From Deltaproteobacteria bacterium (lineage in GTDB: Bacteria > Desulfobacterota > Syntrophobacteria > BM002): 55,860 bases of DNA. Position 1 is the first letter of the stretch, and each line of letters opens with the position of its first letter. The notes beneath the pieces were generated by a model. That model ran no database searches. It had not been told where the DNA came from and worked only from the letters and a program-made list of their open reading frames with translations. Position numbers and translations under genes: made by a program. The DNA lies in the NCBI GenBank assembly GCA_020353155.1, contig CP070689.1:1353289-1409148 (forward strand). Reading direction: 5' to 3'. Positions 42,636 through 52,585 of this stretch are shown piece by piece.

Positions 42636-43730
42636 CTAATTGGCGACCTGGTACTGGGCAAGCTTTCTTCGTGCTATGGGATGTTGTCGGTTTTGAAATA
42701 GAATTTCTTGATAGGCGTGTCGGGCAAGATCGGTCTGGCCCATCTCCTCCAAAATTCTCGCCCGGTGTAAGAGAGCAGCTTCATTTTTTGGCTCCAGACC
42801 TAGACACTGGTCAAGGTAGTGAAAGGCCATTTCCAAATTCCGAACATTTCTGCCATTGGTGTAAAGCCACCCCAGCATATTGTAGATAACCGGCTTGTAA
42901 TCCACCACGTCCAGCGCCTGTTGGGCAAGCTCTACTGCTTTGACATCGGCGTGTTCATCACGACTCAAGGCCAACATGGAGATGTAAGAACGCAAGAGAA
43001 CGATAAAGATCCAAGGTTCGGGCATAGCATCTCGAACGGTGTTCTCCATTTTTTCCATAAGACCCTCCTGGAAGGGAACGGGCATGGAGGGCAATATTTC
43101 AAAGCTCACAAAAGAGACAACCTCATAAACCGGTATTTTTTGCCCAAGACCTTTAAAGACCAAACTTCTCGGATGACTGAAAGCCACATTGATTCGCTTG
43201 TTTTGCTGACATCGCTTGTAAAGACTGGCACCTACCATGATCTGATAGACATTGCCTTCTCGCGAGGCTGACTCTATACGCTTGGTCAGATTGATGGCGT
43301 ATCCTTCAATATTTTGCCCTGCCTTGCCTATCTTCACCCTCCATGGCCGGACATCTTTGATCACCTTGCCGCAGTTGATACCAACTCCGATGCGAGATAC
43401 CAATCGCTGTTCGCTGAGCACTCTCTGATTGAAGGCGGAAGACAGCCAGGCAAGTTTGATCTTGGTGGCTATTAGCAGAGCGCTTCGAATGTCGAAATCC
43501 ATGTTGTCGGAATAGAGGAAAACTCTAAGTTCGTCGCCAGAAATCGACCATTCTGAGTCCACGCCCTCCCCTTCGTAGCCGAAATAATCCAGATGGTGAG
43601 AGACCACCTCGAACATGGTGTTCTGGAAATCGACGAGCATGTCATCGTATTCCAGCAGGGTAAGGTTTTTGGCCAACTCCGTAGAATTCATGAGGTCGGC
43701 AAATAGGATGGTGGCGTTGCTTTCTTTCAT
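42636..43730 (-). CDS. Class III nucleotidyl cyclase-like domain with TPRs
   Basis: This is a 364-residue protein. The first 200 residues follow a class III adenylate/guanylate cyclase fold: FADLMNSTELA (metal Asp12), SGDELRVFL (Asp66 of the second metal site), GVGINCGKV at 115-123 and the Asn/Arg pair in GYAINLTKRIESAS (Asn147, Arg151), so catalysis is plausible. The C-terminal third has two to three TPRs (YKPVIYNMLGWLYTN, NEAALLHRARILEEMGQTDLA). There is no membrane segment. It starts 3 bp after the coiled-coil membrane protein, so the two form a sensor-like pair. Confidence 0.85.
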   Translation of the reverse strand: MKESNATILFADLMNSTELAKNLTLLEYDDMLVDFQNTMFEVVSHHLDYFGYEGEGVDSEWSISGDELRVFLYSDNMDFDIRSALLIATKIKLAWLSSAFNQRVLSEQRLVSRIGVGINCGKVIKDVRPWRVKIGKAGQNIEGYAINLTKRIESASREGNVYQIMVGASLYKRCQQNKRINVAFSHPRSLVFKGLGQKIPVYEVVSFVSFEILPSMPVPFQEGLMEKMENTVRDAMPEPWIFIVLLRSYISMLALSRDEHADVKAVELAQQALDVVDYKPVIYNMLGWLYTNGRNVRNLEMAFHYLDQCLGLEPKNEAALLHRARILEEMGQTDLARHAYQEILFQNRQHPIARRKLAQYQVAN

Positions 43731-43733
43731 GGG

Positions 43734-44243
43734 CTATAGCTCAATATCAATGATGCCGTCTCGGATGAAGTCTTTTACCTTTCGGATTTCCTCTTTAAAC
43801 CCTTCTACTTCTTTTGTCATTCTCTCAATCTCATTCTTACCATCTTGGACCACTTTCCTTATGGCATCTTGGGAGGAATTAAATTTGGCAGCTGTTTCAT
43901 CGACTGAAGCTTTGAGGGGTCCTATTTGATCTTCCAATTCATGTCGGACCGCTTCATTCCGCTCCAGCATGCTGTTGGCTTTCTTTGAGAGTTCATTGAG
44001 CTTGTTGGTCATGGGCTTTGTTTTCTCAAAAACTATTTCCTTCAATGCATTTGACTTCTTGTCCAAGTTGGCGAACACTTCAGCCTGGCCTTGCTCAATG
44101 GCGGCGATTCGTTTCTCCAACTCGGTATTTTTTTTCCTCGTCCTTTGCTGAACAGCCATCTGCAAGAACAGCACTAATAAGACCATCAGCCCTAAGGCAA
44201 TATCAATGTAAATTCCGCCAGAAGGTAATTCACCGAGTGTCAT
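43734..44243 (-). CDS. Membrane-anchored coiled-coil protein
   Basis: This 169-residue protein has one N-terminal membrane helix (about 14-31) followed by a nearly continuous charged helix from about 38 to 160 with heptad-like spacing, suggesting a long coiled coil, as in chemoreceptor-like or RmuC-like stalks. There is no enzymatic motif. GGAGTAGGA precedes the ATG. It is 3 bp from the cyclase gene, so it may anchor or control the cyclase at the membrane; this is inference from context only. Confidence 0.75.
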   Translation of the reverse strand: MTLGELPSGGIYIDIALGLMVLLVLFLQMAVQQRTRKKNTELEKRIAAIEQGQAEVFANLDKKSNALKEIVFEKTKPMTNKLNELSKKANSMLERNEAVRHELEDQIGPLKASVDETAAKFNSSQDAIRKVVQDGKNEIERMTKEVEGFKEEIRKVKDFIRDGIIDIEL

Positions 44244-44430
44244 TTAGGTCCTACTCCTCTCTGGTCAGCAAAGTTCCTCGTGAGATTCTTCTCCGGGTCT
44301 TTAACAGTCTTAGTGCGCAGAAAATAATACGTTCAAGAAACGTGCCAGCGTCAGGGAAGATTGGTGAGGTATAACCACTCCGCCCAAGGGGGAAATTATG
44401 GGGGATTTGGAAGCAAGCGGTGTGCCATTT

Positions 44431-44492
44431 CTAACCCGGATATTTCATGAATTGCTGTCGCAGCAGGTGATTCATGAAATATTTGGGTTAAT
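44431..44492. mobile_element. 62-bp palindromic repeat unit at the gltX 3' end
   Basis: TAACCCGGATATTTCATGAA (from 44432) and TTCATGAAATATTTGGGTTA (to 44490) are inverted copies around a short centre GCTGTCGCAGCAG. It is the most compact member of the family at 25779, 28580 and 41721. The right arm contains the gltX stop codon (44488-44490), and the hairpin could serve as a terminator. Confidence 0.8.
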
Positions 44493-45963
44493 ACAAATTG
44501 GGGGTTTCTCGCAGACGGTGCAGCACTCTCTCTTTACCCACGGCTGCTAGCACCTCGAAAAGACCGGGCCCGGCAGCCTGACCGGTAACGGCTGCCCGGG
44601 CGCCATTTATGAGAATCCCTGCCTTAACATCCAACTCGGCAGCAAGATCACGGATAGCCTGCTCAATAAGATCAACCGTGAACTCTTCCAGTGCCTCAAG
44701 CCTTTCCGCCATTAAGGGTAGCCATTGTTTGAGGTCTTCATGTTTCAAGATGTTCTTGCGCAGTACCTTGTCTTCAATTGGGAAGTCATCGGCGAAATAA
44801 CATCGTCCCTGATTGACGAAATCTTTGGTGGTGTGGTAACGGCTGCGGATGAGATCCACGGTGGAGGCAAACCAGGATTTTTTTTTGGCGCCGAAGGCGG
44901 GATCCCACAACCCGGCAGCCTCCATTTCTGCCTGCACGTAGGGCAACAACTCTTCAATCTCAATAGTTCGCAGGTAATGGGCATTGATACTTATCGCCTT
45001 GGGATCGGTGAAGAACTTGGGGTCATCCTTACGAATGTCGAATACGGAATTTGCCCGGTTGATGCCTTCCAAAGAAAATACCTCAATGAGTTTCTCTCTA
45101 GAAAAAATTTCCTGATTATCTGAAGTGGACCATCCCAGAAGAACGAGGAAATTAACCAGAGCCCAGGGCAAGAAGCCTCGCTCGCGATAATATTGCACAG
45201 AAACCACTTCCCCATGAGCCCTTTTGGAAATCTTGCGCTTTTGCGGATCCAGAGTAAGTGGCATGTGGGCGAATTGGGGAAGGTTCTCTCCAAGGGCTTC
45301 ATAAATCATTATTTGCTTGGGCGTGTTAGCCAAATGGTCTTGACCTCGTATCACATGGGTGATTCCATCGCGGATATCATCCACTGCGTTAGAAAGAACA
45401 TACAGTGGAGAGCCATTGGAGCGAAGGATAACGAAATCTTCAATATCCCGGTACTTTTTCTCTATCAAACCGTAAACGGCATCTTTAAAAAGTACACCCC
45501 CTGGACCACGAACCACCTTAAAACGAATCACGAACGGTCTGCCCTCGGCCTCTAAGCGATTTACTTCATCAACTGAAAGGTTTCGGCAGGTGCCGTCGTA
45601 ATGATAGTCTTCCTTTCTCCTTTTTGCCTCTTCTCGCTTTCCTTCCAGTTCCTCTTGGGTGCAGAAGCATTTGTAGGCATGGCCACTTTCCACCAATTTC
45701 TGCGCCGCTCTCTGGTGGTCATCCGCATAGGCCGATTGAAAATAGGGACCTTCGTCCCAGGTTATTCCAAGCCAGGTTAGTCCGTCCAAAATGCCCTTGA
45801 TAGATTCCTTGGTGGAGCGTTCAATGTCGGTGTCCTCAATGCGAAGGATAAACTTTCCCCCTGTCTTTTGAGCAAAAAGCCAGTTATAGATAGCTGTTCT
45901 GGCTCCACCAATATGCAAGTATCCCGTGGGACTGGGCGGGAAACGTACTCTTACCTCTTCCAT
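44488..45963 (-). CDS. gltX: Glutamyl-tRNA synthetase
   Basis: This class I synthetase charges tRNA-Glu. The ATG at 45963 gives 491 residues (MEEVRVRFPPSPTGYLHIGGART) and is preceded by GGAGGAGAACAGG; the frame runs eight codons further. The HIGH motif is HIGG and the KMSKS equivalent is KISKR. The zinc-like CFCTQEEL region is also present. Since glnS is encoded in the same window, this enzyme may be discriminating. The C-terminal stop lies inside a repeat. Confidence 0.98.
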   Translation of the reverse strand: MEEVRVRFPPSPTGYLHIGGARTAIYNWLFAQKTGGKFILRIEDTDIERSTKESIKGILDGLTWLGITWDEGPYFQSAYADDHQRAAQKLVESGHAYKCFCTQEELEGKREEAKRRKEDYHYDGTCRNLSVDEVNRLEAEGRPFVIRFKVVRGPGGVLFKDAVYGLIEKKYRDIEDFVILRSNGSPLYVLSNAVDDIRDGITHVIRGQDHLANTPKQIMIYEALGENLPQFAHMPLTLDPQKRKISKRAHGEVVSVQYYRERGFLPWALVNFLVLLGWSTSDNQEIFSREKLIEVFSLEGINRANSVFDIRKDDPKFFTDPKAISINAHYLRTIEIEELLPYVQAEMEAAGLWDPAFGAKKKSWFASTVDLIRSRYHTTKDFVNQGRCYFADDFPIEDKVLRKNILKHEDLKQWLPLMAERLEALEEFTVDLIEQAIRDLAAELDVKAGILINGARAAVTGQAAGPGLFEVLAAVGKERVLHRLRETPNLY

Positions 45964-46054
45964 TTGCCTGTTCTCCTCCCTGGGCAACCAATGAAATTAT
46001 TCCAGAGCAGCTTTGAGCTGACCAGGTGTCAGGAAAAAGGAAATTAAAAGCTAA

Positions 46055-46077
46055 AACCTGAACACTGAAACCTGAAT
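46055..46077. repeat. AACCTGA heptamers between gltX and uvrC
   Basis: Three in-phase words AACCTGA, ACACTGA, AACCTGA. The partly complementary CAGGTGTCAGG lies at 46023-46033. Same word family as 26553-26580. Confidence 0.65.
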
Positions 46078-46093
46078 CATTTAAATAATAATA

Positions 46094-47953
46094 CTAAATT
46101 GTCACTTTGTCAGAGGAATTACTTTTTAAGGCGGAGAAGATCTCTTCTGCCAGTTTGCTGCTGACACCCGCAACCTGACTAATTTCCTCAGTCGTGGCCT
46201 TAGCCAACTGGTTTACCGAGCCGAAATATTGAATCAGAGCGCGACGTCGTTTAGGTCCTATGCCACGGATATCATCCAGCCGCGAGTGAAGTGTACTTTT
46301 GCGGTGGCGTTTTTGATAATACTCTATGGCAAAACGATGAGCCTCATCGCGCAGACGGCCAAGGAGAAATTTTAATGGTGGATCATTGTCAAGAAGCAAA
46401 GGGGTCTTTCTTCCCGCCAGATAAAGCCTGTCACTCTTAGCTGGTTCAATCTGGTTTGCTAGCCGTTGTTTTTTCGCCAGGGCCACGACCGGCACCATCT
46501 CCTTCAACTCTAAATCATCAAGAATCGCTATGGTCTGGTTAAGTCGAGCCTTGCCACCATCAACCACCAGAAGATCTGGCAGCACTTTCGAGTCTCGTTC
46601 ATCAGTGAACCTTCGTCTTATTACTTCAGCCATCATGGCTGGATCGTCTATTTGCACAACATCCCGGATACGATACCTGCGGTAGGCCGATTTGACCGGT
46701 TCTCCATCCTCAAAAACCACAAGCGAACCCACTGGAAACTGACCGCGAAAATTGGATATGTCAACACACTCCAAACGATGGGGGAAAGATTCCAAGTCCA
46801 ACTTTTGTTGTAATCGCTCCAGCGCAGGAAGAGGATCGGTGGGCCTTGGCATCTCACTCATTAGATAATTCGCTGCGTTTTGACAGGCCATGCTCAATAA
46901 GCGCCTACCCTCTCCTCTTTTGGGGATCCGAAGAATTACCCGTTTCTCTTTAAGGTCTGATAGCCATTCGGCCAGTAAATCTTGTTCTACCATAGACTCA
47001 CTTATCAATATCTCTTCAGGGATCGACCTGGACTGGTCGTAATATTGCAAAATAAATCCACGCACGATCTCCGACGCGCTGCTCTTGCTGTCTTTGAAGA
47101 CAAAAGCCCGACTCCCGACCATGCGGCCTTCTCTGACAAAAAGAACTGCCAGGCCTAGATTTTCGCCATCTTCATGGGTGCCAATCACATCCTGATCTCG
47201 AAAGCGGGAAGAGACCATTAACTGCTTCTCCAGGCTCTTTTCCACAGCATTAAGGCGATCCCGATACATAGCAGCCTTTTCAAATTCAAGCTCGTCAGCA
47301 GCTTGCTCCATTTCCCGACGCAATTTCATTTGCAGGTCTCGAGTACGGCCCTTCAAGAAAAGCACGGCCTGCTCCACTACCGGCGCGTACTCCTCAGGTG
47401 TGATGGTGCCAGCGCACAATCCAAGACAACGGCCCATCTGATGATTCAAACACGGGCGCTGACGGCTCTTAAACTTGCGACCACTGCACTGACGCAATGG
47501 GAACATACCGTGTAACACCTTGAGAGTCTGCCTTACTGCGTGGGCAGAAGCGTATGGGCCAAAGTAAAGGGCACCGTCATTACGGATACGCCGCACCAGG
47601 GTTAGCCTTGGATAATCTTCCTGCGGATCCAAACGCAAGACCAGGTATCTCTTGTCATCCCGAAGGACTACATTGTATCGGGGCCGGTGGTGTTTGATAA
47701 GATTGGACTCAAGAATAAGTGCCTCTTTCTCTGAACCTGTAGTAATAAAATCTAAATCCGAGACCTTTTCAACTAGGACCCTGATTTTGGGAGAAGAGTG
47801 CTCTTTTTCTCGGAAGTATGAAAGAACCCGCTTGCGTAGCTCCTTCCCCTTGCCTACATAGAGAATTTTGCCCTGGGAGTCCTTCATAAGATAGACGCCT
47901 GGGCTTGAAGGAAGGCTGTCCAATTTATTTTGTAAGGTGGCAGGTGTTTTCAT
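46094..47953 (-). CDS. uvrC: Excinuclease ABC subunit C
   Basis: This nucleotide excision repair endonuclease makes both incisions. The ATG at 47953 (619 residues) gives MKTPATLQNKLDSLPSSPGVYLMKD; the frame extends 16 codons into a repeat tract and is not needed. The GIY-YIG domain is at the N-terminus (GVYLMKDSQGKILYVGKGKELRKR). A UVR motif (QAADELEFEKAAMYRDRLNAVEK) is followed by the RNase H-like domain (CVDISNFRG, VVDGGKARL) and the C-terminal helix-hairpin-helix (IRGIGPKRRRALIQYFG). Confidence 0.98.
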   Translation of the reverse strand: MKTPATLQNKLDSLPSSPGVYLMKDSQGKILYVGKGKELRKRVLSYFREKEHSSPKIRVLVEKVSDLDFITTGSEKEALILESNLIKHHRPRYNVVLRDDKRYLVLRLDPQEDYPRLTLVRRIRNDGALYFGPYASAHAVRQTLKVLHGMFPLRQCSGRKFKSRQRPCLNHQMGRCLGLCAGTITPEEYAPVVEQAVLFLKGRTRDLQMKLRREMEQAADELEFEKAAMYRDRLNAVEKSLEKQLMVSSRFRDQDVIGTHEDGENLGLAVLFVREGRMVGSRAFVFKDSKSSASEIVRGFILQYYDQSRSIPEEILISESMVEQDLLAEWLSDLKEKRVILRIPKRGEGRRLLSMACQNAANYLMSEMPRPTDPLPALERLQQKLDLESFPHRLECVDISNFRGQFPVGSLVVFEDGEPVKSAYRRYRIRDVVQIDDPAMMAEVIRRRFTDERDSKVLPDLLVVDGGKARLNQTIAILDDLELKEMVPVVALAKKQRLANQIEPAKSDRLYLAGRKTPLLLDNDPPLKFLLGRLRDEAHRFAIEYYQKRHRKSTLHSRLDDIRGIGPKRRRALIQYFGSVNQLAKATTEEISQVAGVSSKLAEEIFSALKSNSSDKVTI

Positions 47954-47967
47954 CTCAGGTTCGCAAA

Positions 47968-47995
47968 ACGCATAGTGCATTGCGCGATGCGTGTT
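47968..47995. repeat. GCGC-word heptamers at the uvrC 5' end
   Basis: Four in-phase words (ACGCATA, GTGCATT, GCGCGAT, GCGTGTT) just upstream of the chosen uvrC start, between uvrB and uvrC. Confidence 0.75.
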
Positions 47996-48097
47996 CTCCA
48001 ATATCTTTTGTAGTTAAGATATTCTATATGGATTCTTAGAATATTCCTTGAACTCTCCCATTGGAAGATTAGCTGCACTGAGTTGTATCGGTCTCAG

Positions 48098-48132
48098 ACG
48101 CTATGCGCTATGCTCTTTGCGCTTTGCGCTTT
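48098..48132. repeat. GCGCTAT/GCGCTTT heptamer tract over the uvrB stop
   Basis: Five units: ACGCTAT, GCGCTAT, GCTCTTT, GCGCTTT, GCGCTTT. The uvrB stop codon begins at the last two bases. Confidence 0.85.
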
Positions 48133-50125
48133 AATAAACCTCCAACCTCTGTTCTTTGAGATCCCTTATTTCATCTCGCAACCGGGCGGCTTCCTCAAAT
48201 TCTAAGTTAGCGGCCGCCTCTTTCATCTGTTTTTCCAATCCTGCGATGTACTGATCCAACTCTTCAACTGTCCTATATTCTAAAACATCCTCCTCCACAG
48301 TGGGTACGGTTACGTAGTCAGACTCGTAAACAGAATCCAGGATATTATGAATTTCCTTCCTAATGCTTTCCGGGGTGATACCATGTCTTTTATTAAATTC
48401 TGCCTGCATCAGACGTCTTCTCTTGGTTTCCTCCACCGCTCTGCTCATTGACCGGGTTACTTCGCTCCCGTAGAGAATTACCTCGCCAGCCACATTACGA
48501 GCTGCCCTGCCGCAAGTCTGAATCAGTGATCTTTCCGAACGTAAAAACCCCTCTTTGTCTGCATCCAGGATTGAGACCAATGAAACTTCCGGAATGTCAA
48601 GACCTTCTCGGAGTAAATTTATGCCGACCAACACATCAAAACGCCCAAGTCTCAGATCACGTATGATCTCCACTCGCTCAATGGTGTTTATATCGGAGTG
48701 AAGGTAGCGGACTTTTATACCCATGTCTGTGAGATACTCGGTGAGATCCTCCGCCATTCTCTTGGTCAGAGTGGTGACAAGAATTCTCTCATTTCTTTCT
48801 GCACGGCGACGGATTTCGCCGATGAGGTCATCAACCTGATGCTCAGCCGGCCTCACACTGATCTCCGGATCCATGAGCCCTGTCGGTCTGATTATTTGCT
48901 CTACCACAACTCCTTGGGCCTTCCTGAGCTCATAATCCGCCGGGGTGGCCGACACATAAATCACCTGCGGCACTACAGTCTCAAATTCTTCAAAGGATAA
49001 CGGCCGGTTGTCTAGGGCGGAGGGAAGGCGGAATCCGTACTCCACCAGCGTAAGCTTCCTTGACCGGTCTCCACGATACATTCCCTGCAACTGCGGAACA
49101 GCTATGTGGCTCTCATCTATAAAGAAAAGGCTATCATCCGGATAGTAATCCAGCAGGCAAGGCGGCGGTTCCCCTGCAGCCCGGCCCGTGAGGTGGCGCG
49201 AATAGTTCTCAATCCCCGTACAGTATCCCAGTTCCTGGAGCATTTCCAAATCGAAACGGCATCGCTCTTCCAACCGCTGGACCTCCAGCAGCTTTCCTTG
49301 CCCCCTTAATTCAACTAACCTTTCCTGGAGTTCAGCTTGTATATTCTTAATGGCCTGCTCTAACATCGGCCGGGTAGTGACATAATGACTGGCTGGATAA
49401 ACTGCCAGCCGGGACAATTCCCCTACCGCCTTTCCCCATAGAGGGTCAACCTCAAGTATACGCTCCACCTCGTTGCCGAAAAACTCAATCCGAACGGCCC
49501 GCTCTTCCTCGTGGGCGGGGAAGATTTCCACCACATCGCCCCTGACCCTAAAGGTACCTCGGTGGAAATCCATGTCGCTGCGCTGATAATGGATTTCCAC
49601 CAATTTCCTCAGCACTTTCTCCCGCTCAATTTGCTGGCCTCGATCAAGGTGGAGCAGTAGGCCCTGATAGGCCTCAGGAGAACCCAGTCCATAAATACAA
49701 GAGACGCTGGCTACAATTATGACGTCACGCCGCTCGAGCAAGGAGCGGGTGGCGGAGTGCCTCATCTTGTCTATCTCTTCATTGATTGAGGCATCCTTGG
49801 CGATGTAGGTGTCCGTCTGAGGAACATAAGCTTCAGGTTGGTAGTAGTCGTAGTAAGAGACAAAGTACGCCACCGCATTGTAAGGAAACAATCTCTTGAA
49901 TTCCCCATAAAGCTGTGCCGCCAAAGTCTTATTGGGAGCAATCACCAGGGTAGGTTTCTGGACTTTGGCAATGACATTTGCCATAGTGAAAGTCTTGCCT
50001 GAGCCGGTGACCCCCAGAAGCACTTGGTGCTTTAGCCCCTGCATAACACCGTCCGCCAGGGCATCGATCGCCCCGGGTTGATCGCCCCGGGGCTCAAAGT
50101 TTGTCACCAGTTGAAAGGGCCTCAT
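48131..50125 (-). CDS. uvrB: Excinuclease ABC subunit B
   Basis: This is the damage-verifying helicase-like subunit of nucleotide excision repair, 664 residues. Walker A is [10 protein letters not shown] (about 39-48). The beta-hairpin region [21 protein letters not shown], helicase motif DESH and [17 protein letters not shown] are intact. The C-terminal UVR domain ([21 protein letters not shown]) contacts UvrC. AGAGGTG precedes the ATG. uvrC follows downstream on the same strand at about 180 bp, a less common arrangement than separate loci. Confidence 0.98.
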   Translation of the reverse strand: MRPFQLVTNFEPRGDQPGAIDALADGVMQGLKHQVLLGVTGSGKTFTMANVIAKVQKPTLVIAPNKTLAAQLYGEFKRLFPYNAVAYFVSYYDYYQPEAYVPQTDTYIAKDASINEEIDKMRHSATRSLLERRDVIIVASVSCIYGLGSPEAYQGLLLHLDRGQQIEREKVLRKLVEIHYQRSDMDFHRGTFRVRGDVVEIFPAHEEERAVRIEFFGNEVERILEVDPLWGKAVGELSRLAVYPASHYVTTRPMLEQAIKNIQAELQERLVELRGQGKLLEVQRLEERCRFDLEMLQELGYCTGIENYSRHLTGRAAGEPPPCLLDYYPDDSLFFIDESHIAVPQLQGMYRGDRSRKLTLVEYGFRLPSALDNRPLSFEEFETVVPQVIYVSATPADYELRKAQGVVVEQIIRPTGLMDPEISVRPAEHQVDDLIGEIRRRAERNERILVTTLTKRMAEDLTEYLTDMGIKVRYLHSDINTIERVEIIRDLRLGRFDVLVGINLLREGLDIPEVSLVSILDADKEGFLRSERSLIQTCGRAARNVAGEVILYGSEVTRSMSRAVEETKRRRLMQAEFNKRHGITPESIRKEIHNILDSVYESDYVTVPTVEEDVLEYRTVEELDQYIAGLEKQMKEAAANLEFEEAARLRDEIRDLKEQRLEVY

Positions 50126-50249
50126 CCCGACTACACCTCTTAGCCATTTGTCGCATCAGAGCTTGTTCTAACAAAAATATTTGATATGAATAGAAATTAT
50201 AGGACTTGGTTAAGACGGTGGCAAGACCTTCCGCCTAATCCTTTTATCC

Positions 50250-50711
50250 GGAGTTTCCCCAAAAATGAGTGGATCATCCTTCTAACCTTTGTTCAGGAGC
50301 CACTTTGCCTTTGGTGTGTAAATGAAAGCGGCCTTGCTAATGTCTCTTCTGTCGTTCCAGGGCTCACGGTCTGGTCACTTCTAGCCCAGCTGTGGCCGGG
50401 GGAAAGCGCCCCCTCCCTGTTCCCGCCTTCGCAACTCTTCGGCGGGTCAGGGCCTCCCCCAGCCACAGCCGGGGAAGTGGCACAAACCTTCCGCAGTCAC
50501 TCAGAAGAGACATCAGCAAAGGCCAAAAGGGGATGCTGCGAAACAACAAGCATCTGAGCAACCTATCTTTACGAATCTCAGCGTCGATAGGGCCTGCATG
50601 AAGATGTGGTGCTTACTCAACAGGGACTCTGCCAATAAATGGCGCGAATATGCGCGTTGTGGAGTAGCTTCCCCGTGGCCGATGTCACAGAAATATTTTT
50701 GGGGAAACTCC
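50250..50711. mobile_element. 462-bp MITE-like element with 17-bp perfect terminal inverted repeats
   Basis: GGAGTTTCCCCAAAAAT at 50250-50266 is exactly repeated in inverse orientation at 50695-50711. Nested inside is a long imperfect palindrome (about 50325-50530): ATGTCTCTTCTG on the left matches CAGAAGAGACAT on the right, GCTGTGGCCGGGGGA matches TCCCCCAGCCACAGC, and the centre has CCCGCC/GGCGGG. No transposase frame is seen. It occupies most of the 676-bp uvrB-glnS gap; the flanks are AT-rich, and glnS has its own ribosome binding site after it. Confidence 0.75.
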
Positions 50712-50801
50712 TGTCCATTTGCCCATTGAATAGTCTGCCACGGAGAAATATAATGTTTTGTTTGCCAATATTGAATTGAGAAACAGAAAGGAGCCGCGAT
50801 T

Positions 50802-52523
50802 ATGCCTTTGACTGATCCTGCCCCTCCCACTAATTTCATTAAAAAAATCATCGAGGAGGACCTGAAAACAAACAAATACGATGGTCGAGTAATGACCCGC
50901 TTCCCTCCAGAGCCGAATGGCTATCTGCATATTGGCCACGCCAAATCCATTTGTCTTAACTTTGGCCTCGCCGAAACTTTTGGTGGTCTTTGCAACCTGC
51001 GCTTTGATGACACCAACCCCACTAAGGAAGAGGTCGAATATGTGGAGTCAATCAAAGAGGATGTCCGTTGGCTAGGATTCGATTGGGGTGATCGCCTTTA
51101 TTACGCCTCCGACTACTTTGAGCAGCTATATGATTATGCAGTGGGCCTTATTAAGCAAGGTAAGGCTTATGTGGATAGCTTGAGCGCGGAAGAGATCAAA
51201 GAATATCGCGGAACCTTGACGGAGGCAGGGAAGGAGAGCCCATACCGGAATCGTTCGGTTGAGGAGAATCTAGCTCTTTTTCGAGGTATGCGGGCGGGTG
51301 AGTTTCAGGACGGCACTCATGTGCTTCGGGCAAAAATCGACATGGCCTCGGGCAATCTGAACATGCGGGACCCGGTAATGTACCGAATCTTGCATGCTGA
51401 GCATCATCGGACGGGCGATAAATGGTGCATCTACCCCATGTATGACTGGGCGCATGGTCTTAGCGATTCTATCGAAGGAATTACCCATTCAATTTGTACG
51501 CTGGAATTTGAAGACCATCGCCCCTTATACGACTGGTTCCTCAAGGAGTTAGCGGTCTATCAACCGCAACAGATAGAGTTTGCTCGCCTGAATTTGACCC
51601 ACACCGTTATGAGCAAGCGAAAGCTTCTACGGCTGGTGGAAGAGGGTTATGTCCGTGGCTGGGATGATCCCCGGATGCCATCAATATCCGGGCTTCGTAG
51701 AAGGGGCTACACCCCTGAGGCCATCAAGGATTTTTGTGAGCGCATAGGGCTAGCAAAAAAAGACAGCATGGTCGATATAAAGTTGCTCGAGTGGTGCATT
51801 CGGGAAGATTTGAATAAAAACGTTCCCCGGGTCATGGGTGTTTTGCGGCCCCTCCGTGTAGTAATTGAGAATTATCCCGAGGACCAGGTAGAAGAACTGG
51901 AGGCCATAAACAATCCTGAGGACCCGTCCATGGGCACACGGATGGTTCCCTTTTCCCGGGTCCTATACCTAGAAAGGGATGACTTCAAGGAGGATCCCCC
52001 AAGAAAGTGGTTTCGCCTGGCCCCAGGGCGTGAAGTAAGGCTGCGCTACGGATATTACATTACCTGTGTAGATGTGGTGAAGGATGAAAAAACTGGCGAG
52101 GTGGTTGAGCTCCGTTGCACCTATGATCCCGCCACAAAAGGCGGCTGGTCGCCGGACGGGCGCAAAGTAAGGGGAACTCTACACTGGGTTTCAGCTGCCC
52201 ACGCTATCGAGGGAGAAGTGCGGCTATATGACTATCTCTTCCGCAAGCCGAACCCCGAAGAAGTGAAAGAAGGTAGCGATTTCAAAAGCAATGTTAATCT
52301 AAACTCTTTGGAGGTTTTGCACTCTTGCCGTCTCGAGCCATCCGTAGCTGGCGCTACCCCAGGAAGTCGCTACCAGTTTGAAAGACTGGGGTATTTCTGC
52401 CTTGACTCGGACTCCACCGTTAACAAGTTGGTATTTAATCGGACGGTGACTTTACGTGACACTTGGGCCAAGATTGAGAAGAAAATAAAGGAAGGCACTA
52501 CTCAGCAAGGAGCAGGCAGCTAG
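50802..52523 (+). CDS. glnS: Glutaminyl-tRNA synthetase
   Basis: This class I synthetase charges tRNA-Gln directly, 573 residues. The start has AAAGGAGCC upstream. HIGH motif: [16 protein letters not shown] (residues about 34-49); KMSKS motif: VMSKRKL (about 270). [20 protein letters not shown] is the GlnS signature. The C-terminal beta-barrel anticodon domain follows. Its presence implies that Gln-tRNA need not go through the GatCAB route. Transcribed rightward and convergent with cysS. Confidence 0.98.
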   Translation: MPLTDPAPPTNFIKKIIEEDLKTNKYDGRVMTRFPPEPNGYLHIGHAKSICLNFGLAETFGGLCNLRFDDTNPTKEEVEYVESIKEDVRWLGFDWGDRLYYASDYFEQLYDYAVGLIKQGKAYVDSLSAEEIKEYRGTLTEAGKESPYRNRSVEENLALFRGMRAGEFQDGTHVLRAKIDMASGNLNMRDPVMYRILHAEHHRTGDKWCIYPMYDWAHGLSDSIEGITHSICTLEFEDHRPLYDWFLKELAVYQPQQIEFARLNLTHTVMSKRKLLRLVEEGYVRGWDDPRMPSISGLRRRGYTPEAIKDFCERIGLAKKDSMVDIKLLEWCIREDLNKNVPRVMGVLRPLRVVIENYPEDQVEELEAINNPEDPSMGTRMVPFSRVLYLERDDFKEDPPRKWFRLAPGREVRLRYGYYITCVDVVKDEKTGEVVELRCTYDPATKGGWSPDGRKVRGTLHWVSAAHAIEGEVRLYDYLFRKPNPEEVKEGSDFKSNVNLNSLEVLHSCRLEPSVAGATPGSRYQFERLGYFCLDSDSTVNKLVFNRTVTLRDTWAKIEKKIKEGTTQQGAGS

Positions 52524-52585
52524 CAGCGGGCAGCGATAAACTAGGCCTAGTGCTTACTCCCTAGTGCCTAGTGCGCGAAGCGCTA
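52511..52585. repeat. Heptamer tracts between convergent glnS and cysS
   Basis: AGCAGGC/AGCTAGC/AGCGGGC words at 52511-52538 overlap the last codons and stop of glnS. CTAGTGC/TTACTCC/GCGAAGC words at 52547-52585 overlap the cysS stop codon (52583-52585). Confidence 0.8.

Noticed and set aside
50186..50601. Overlapping frames inside the uvrB-glnS gap
   Set aside because: They fall within the nested palindrome and only mirror its GC-rich stems; no family recognised and no ribosome binding site.
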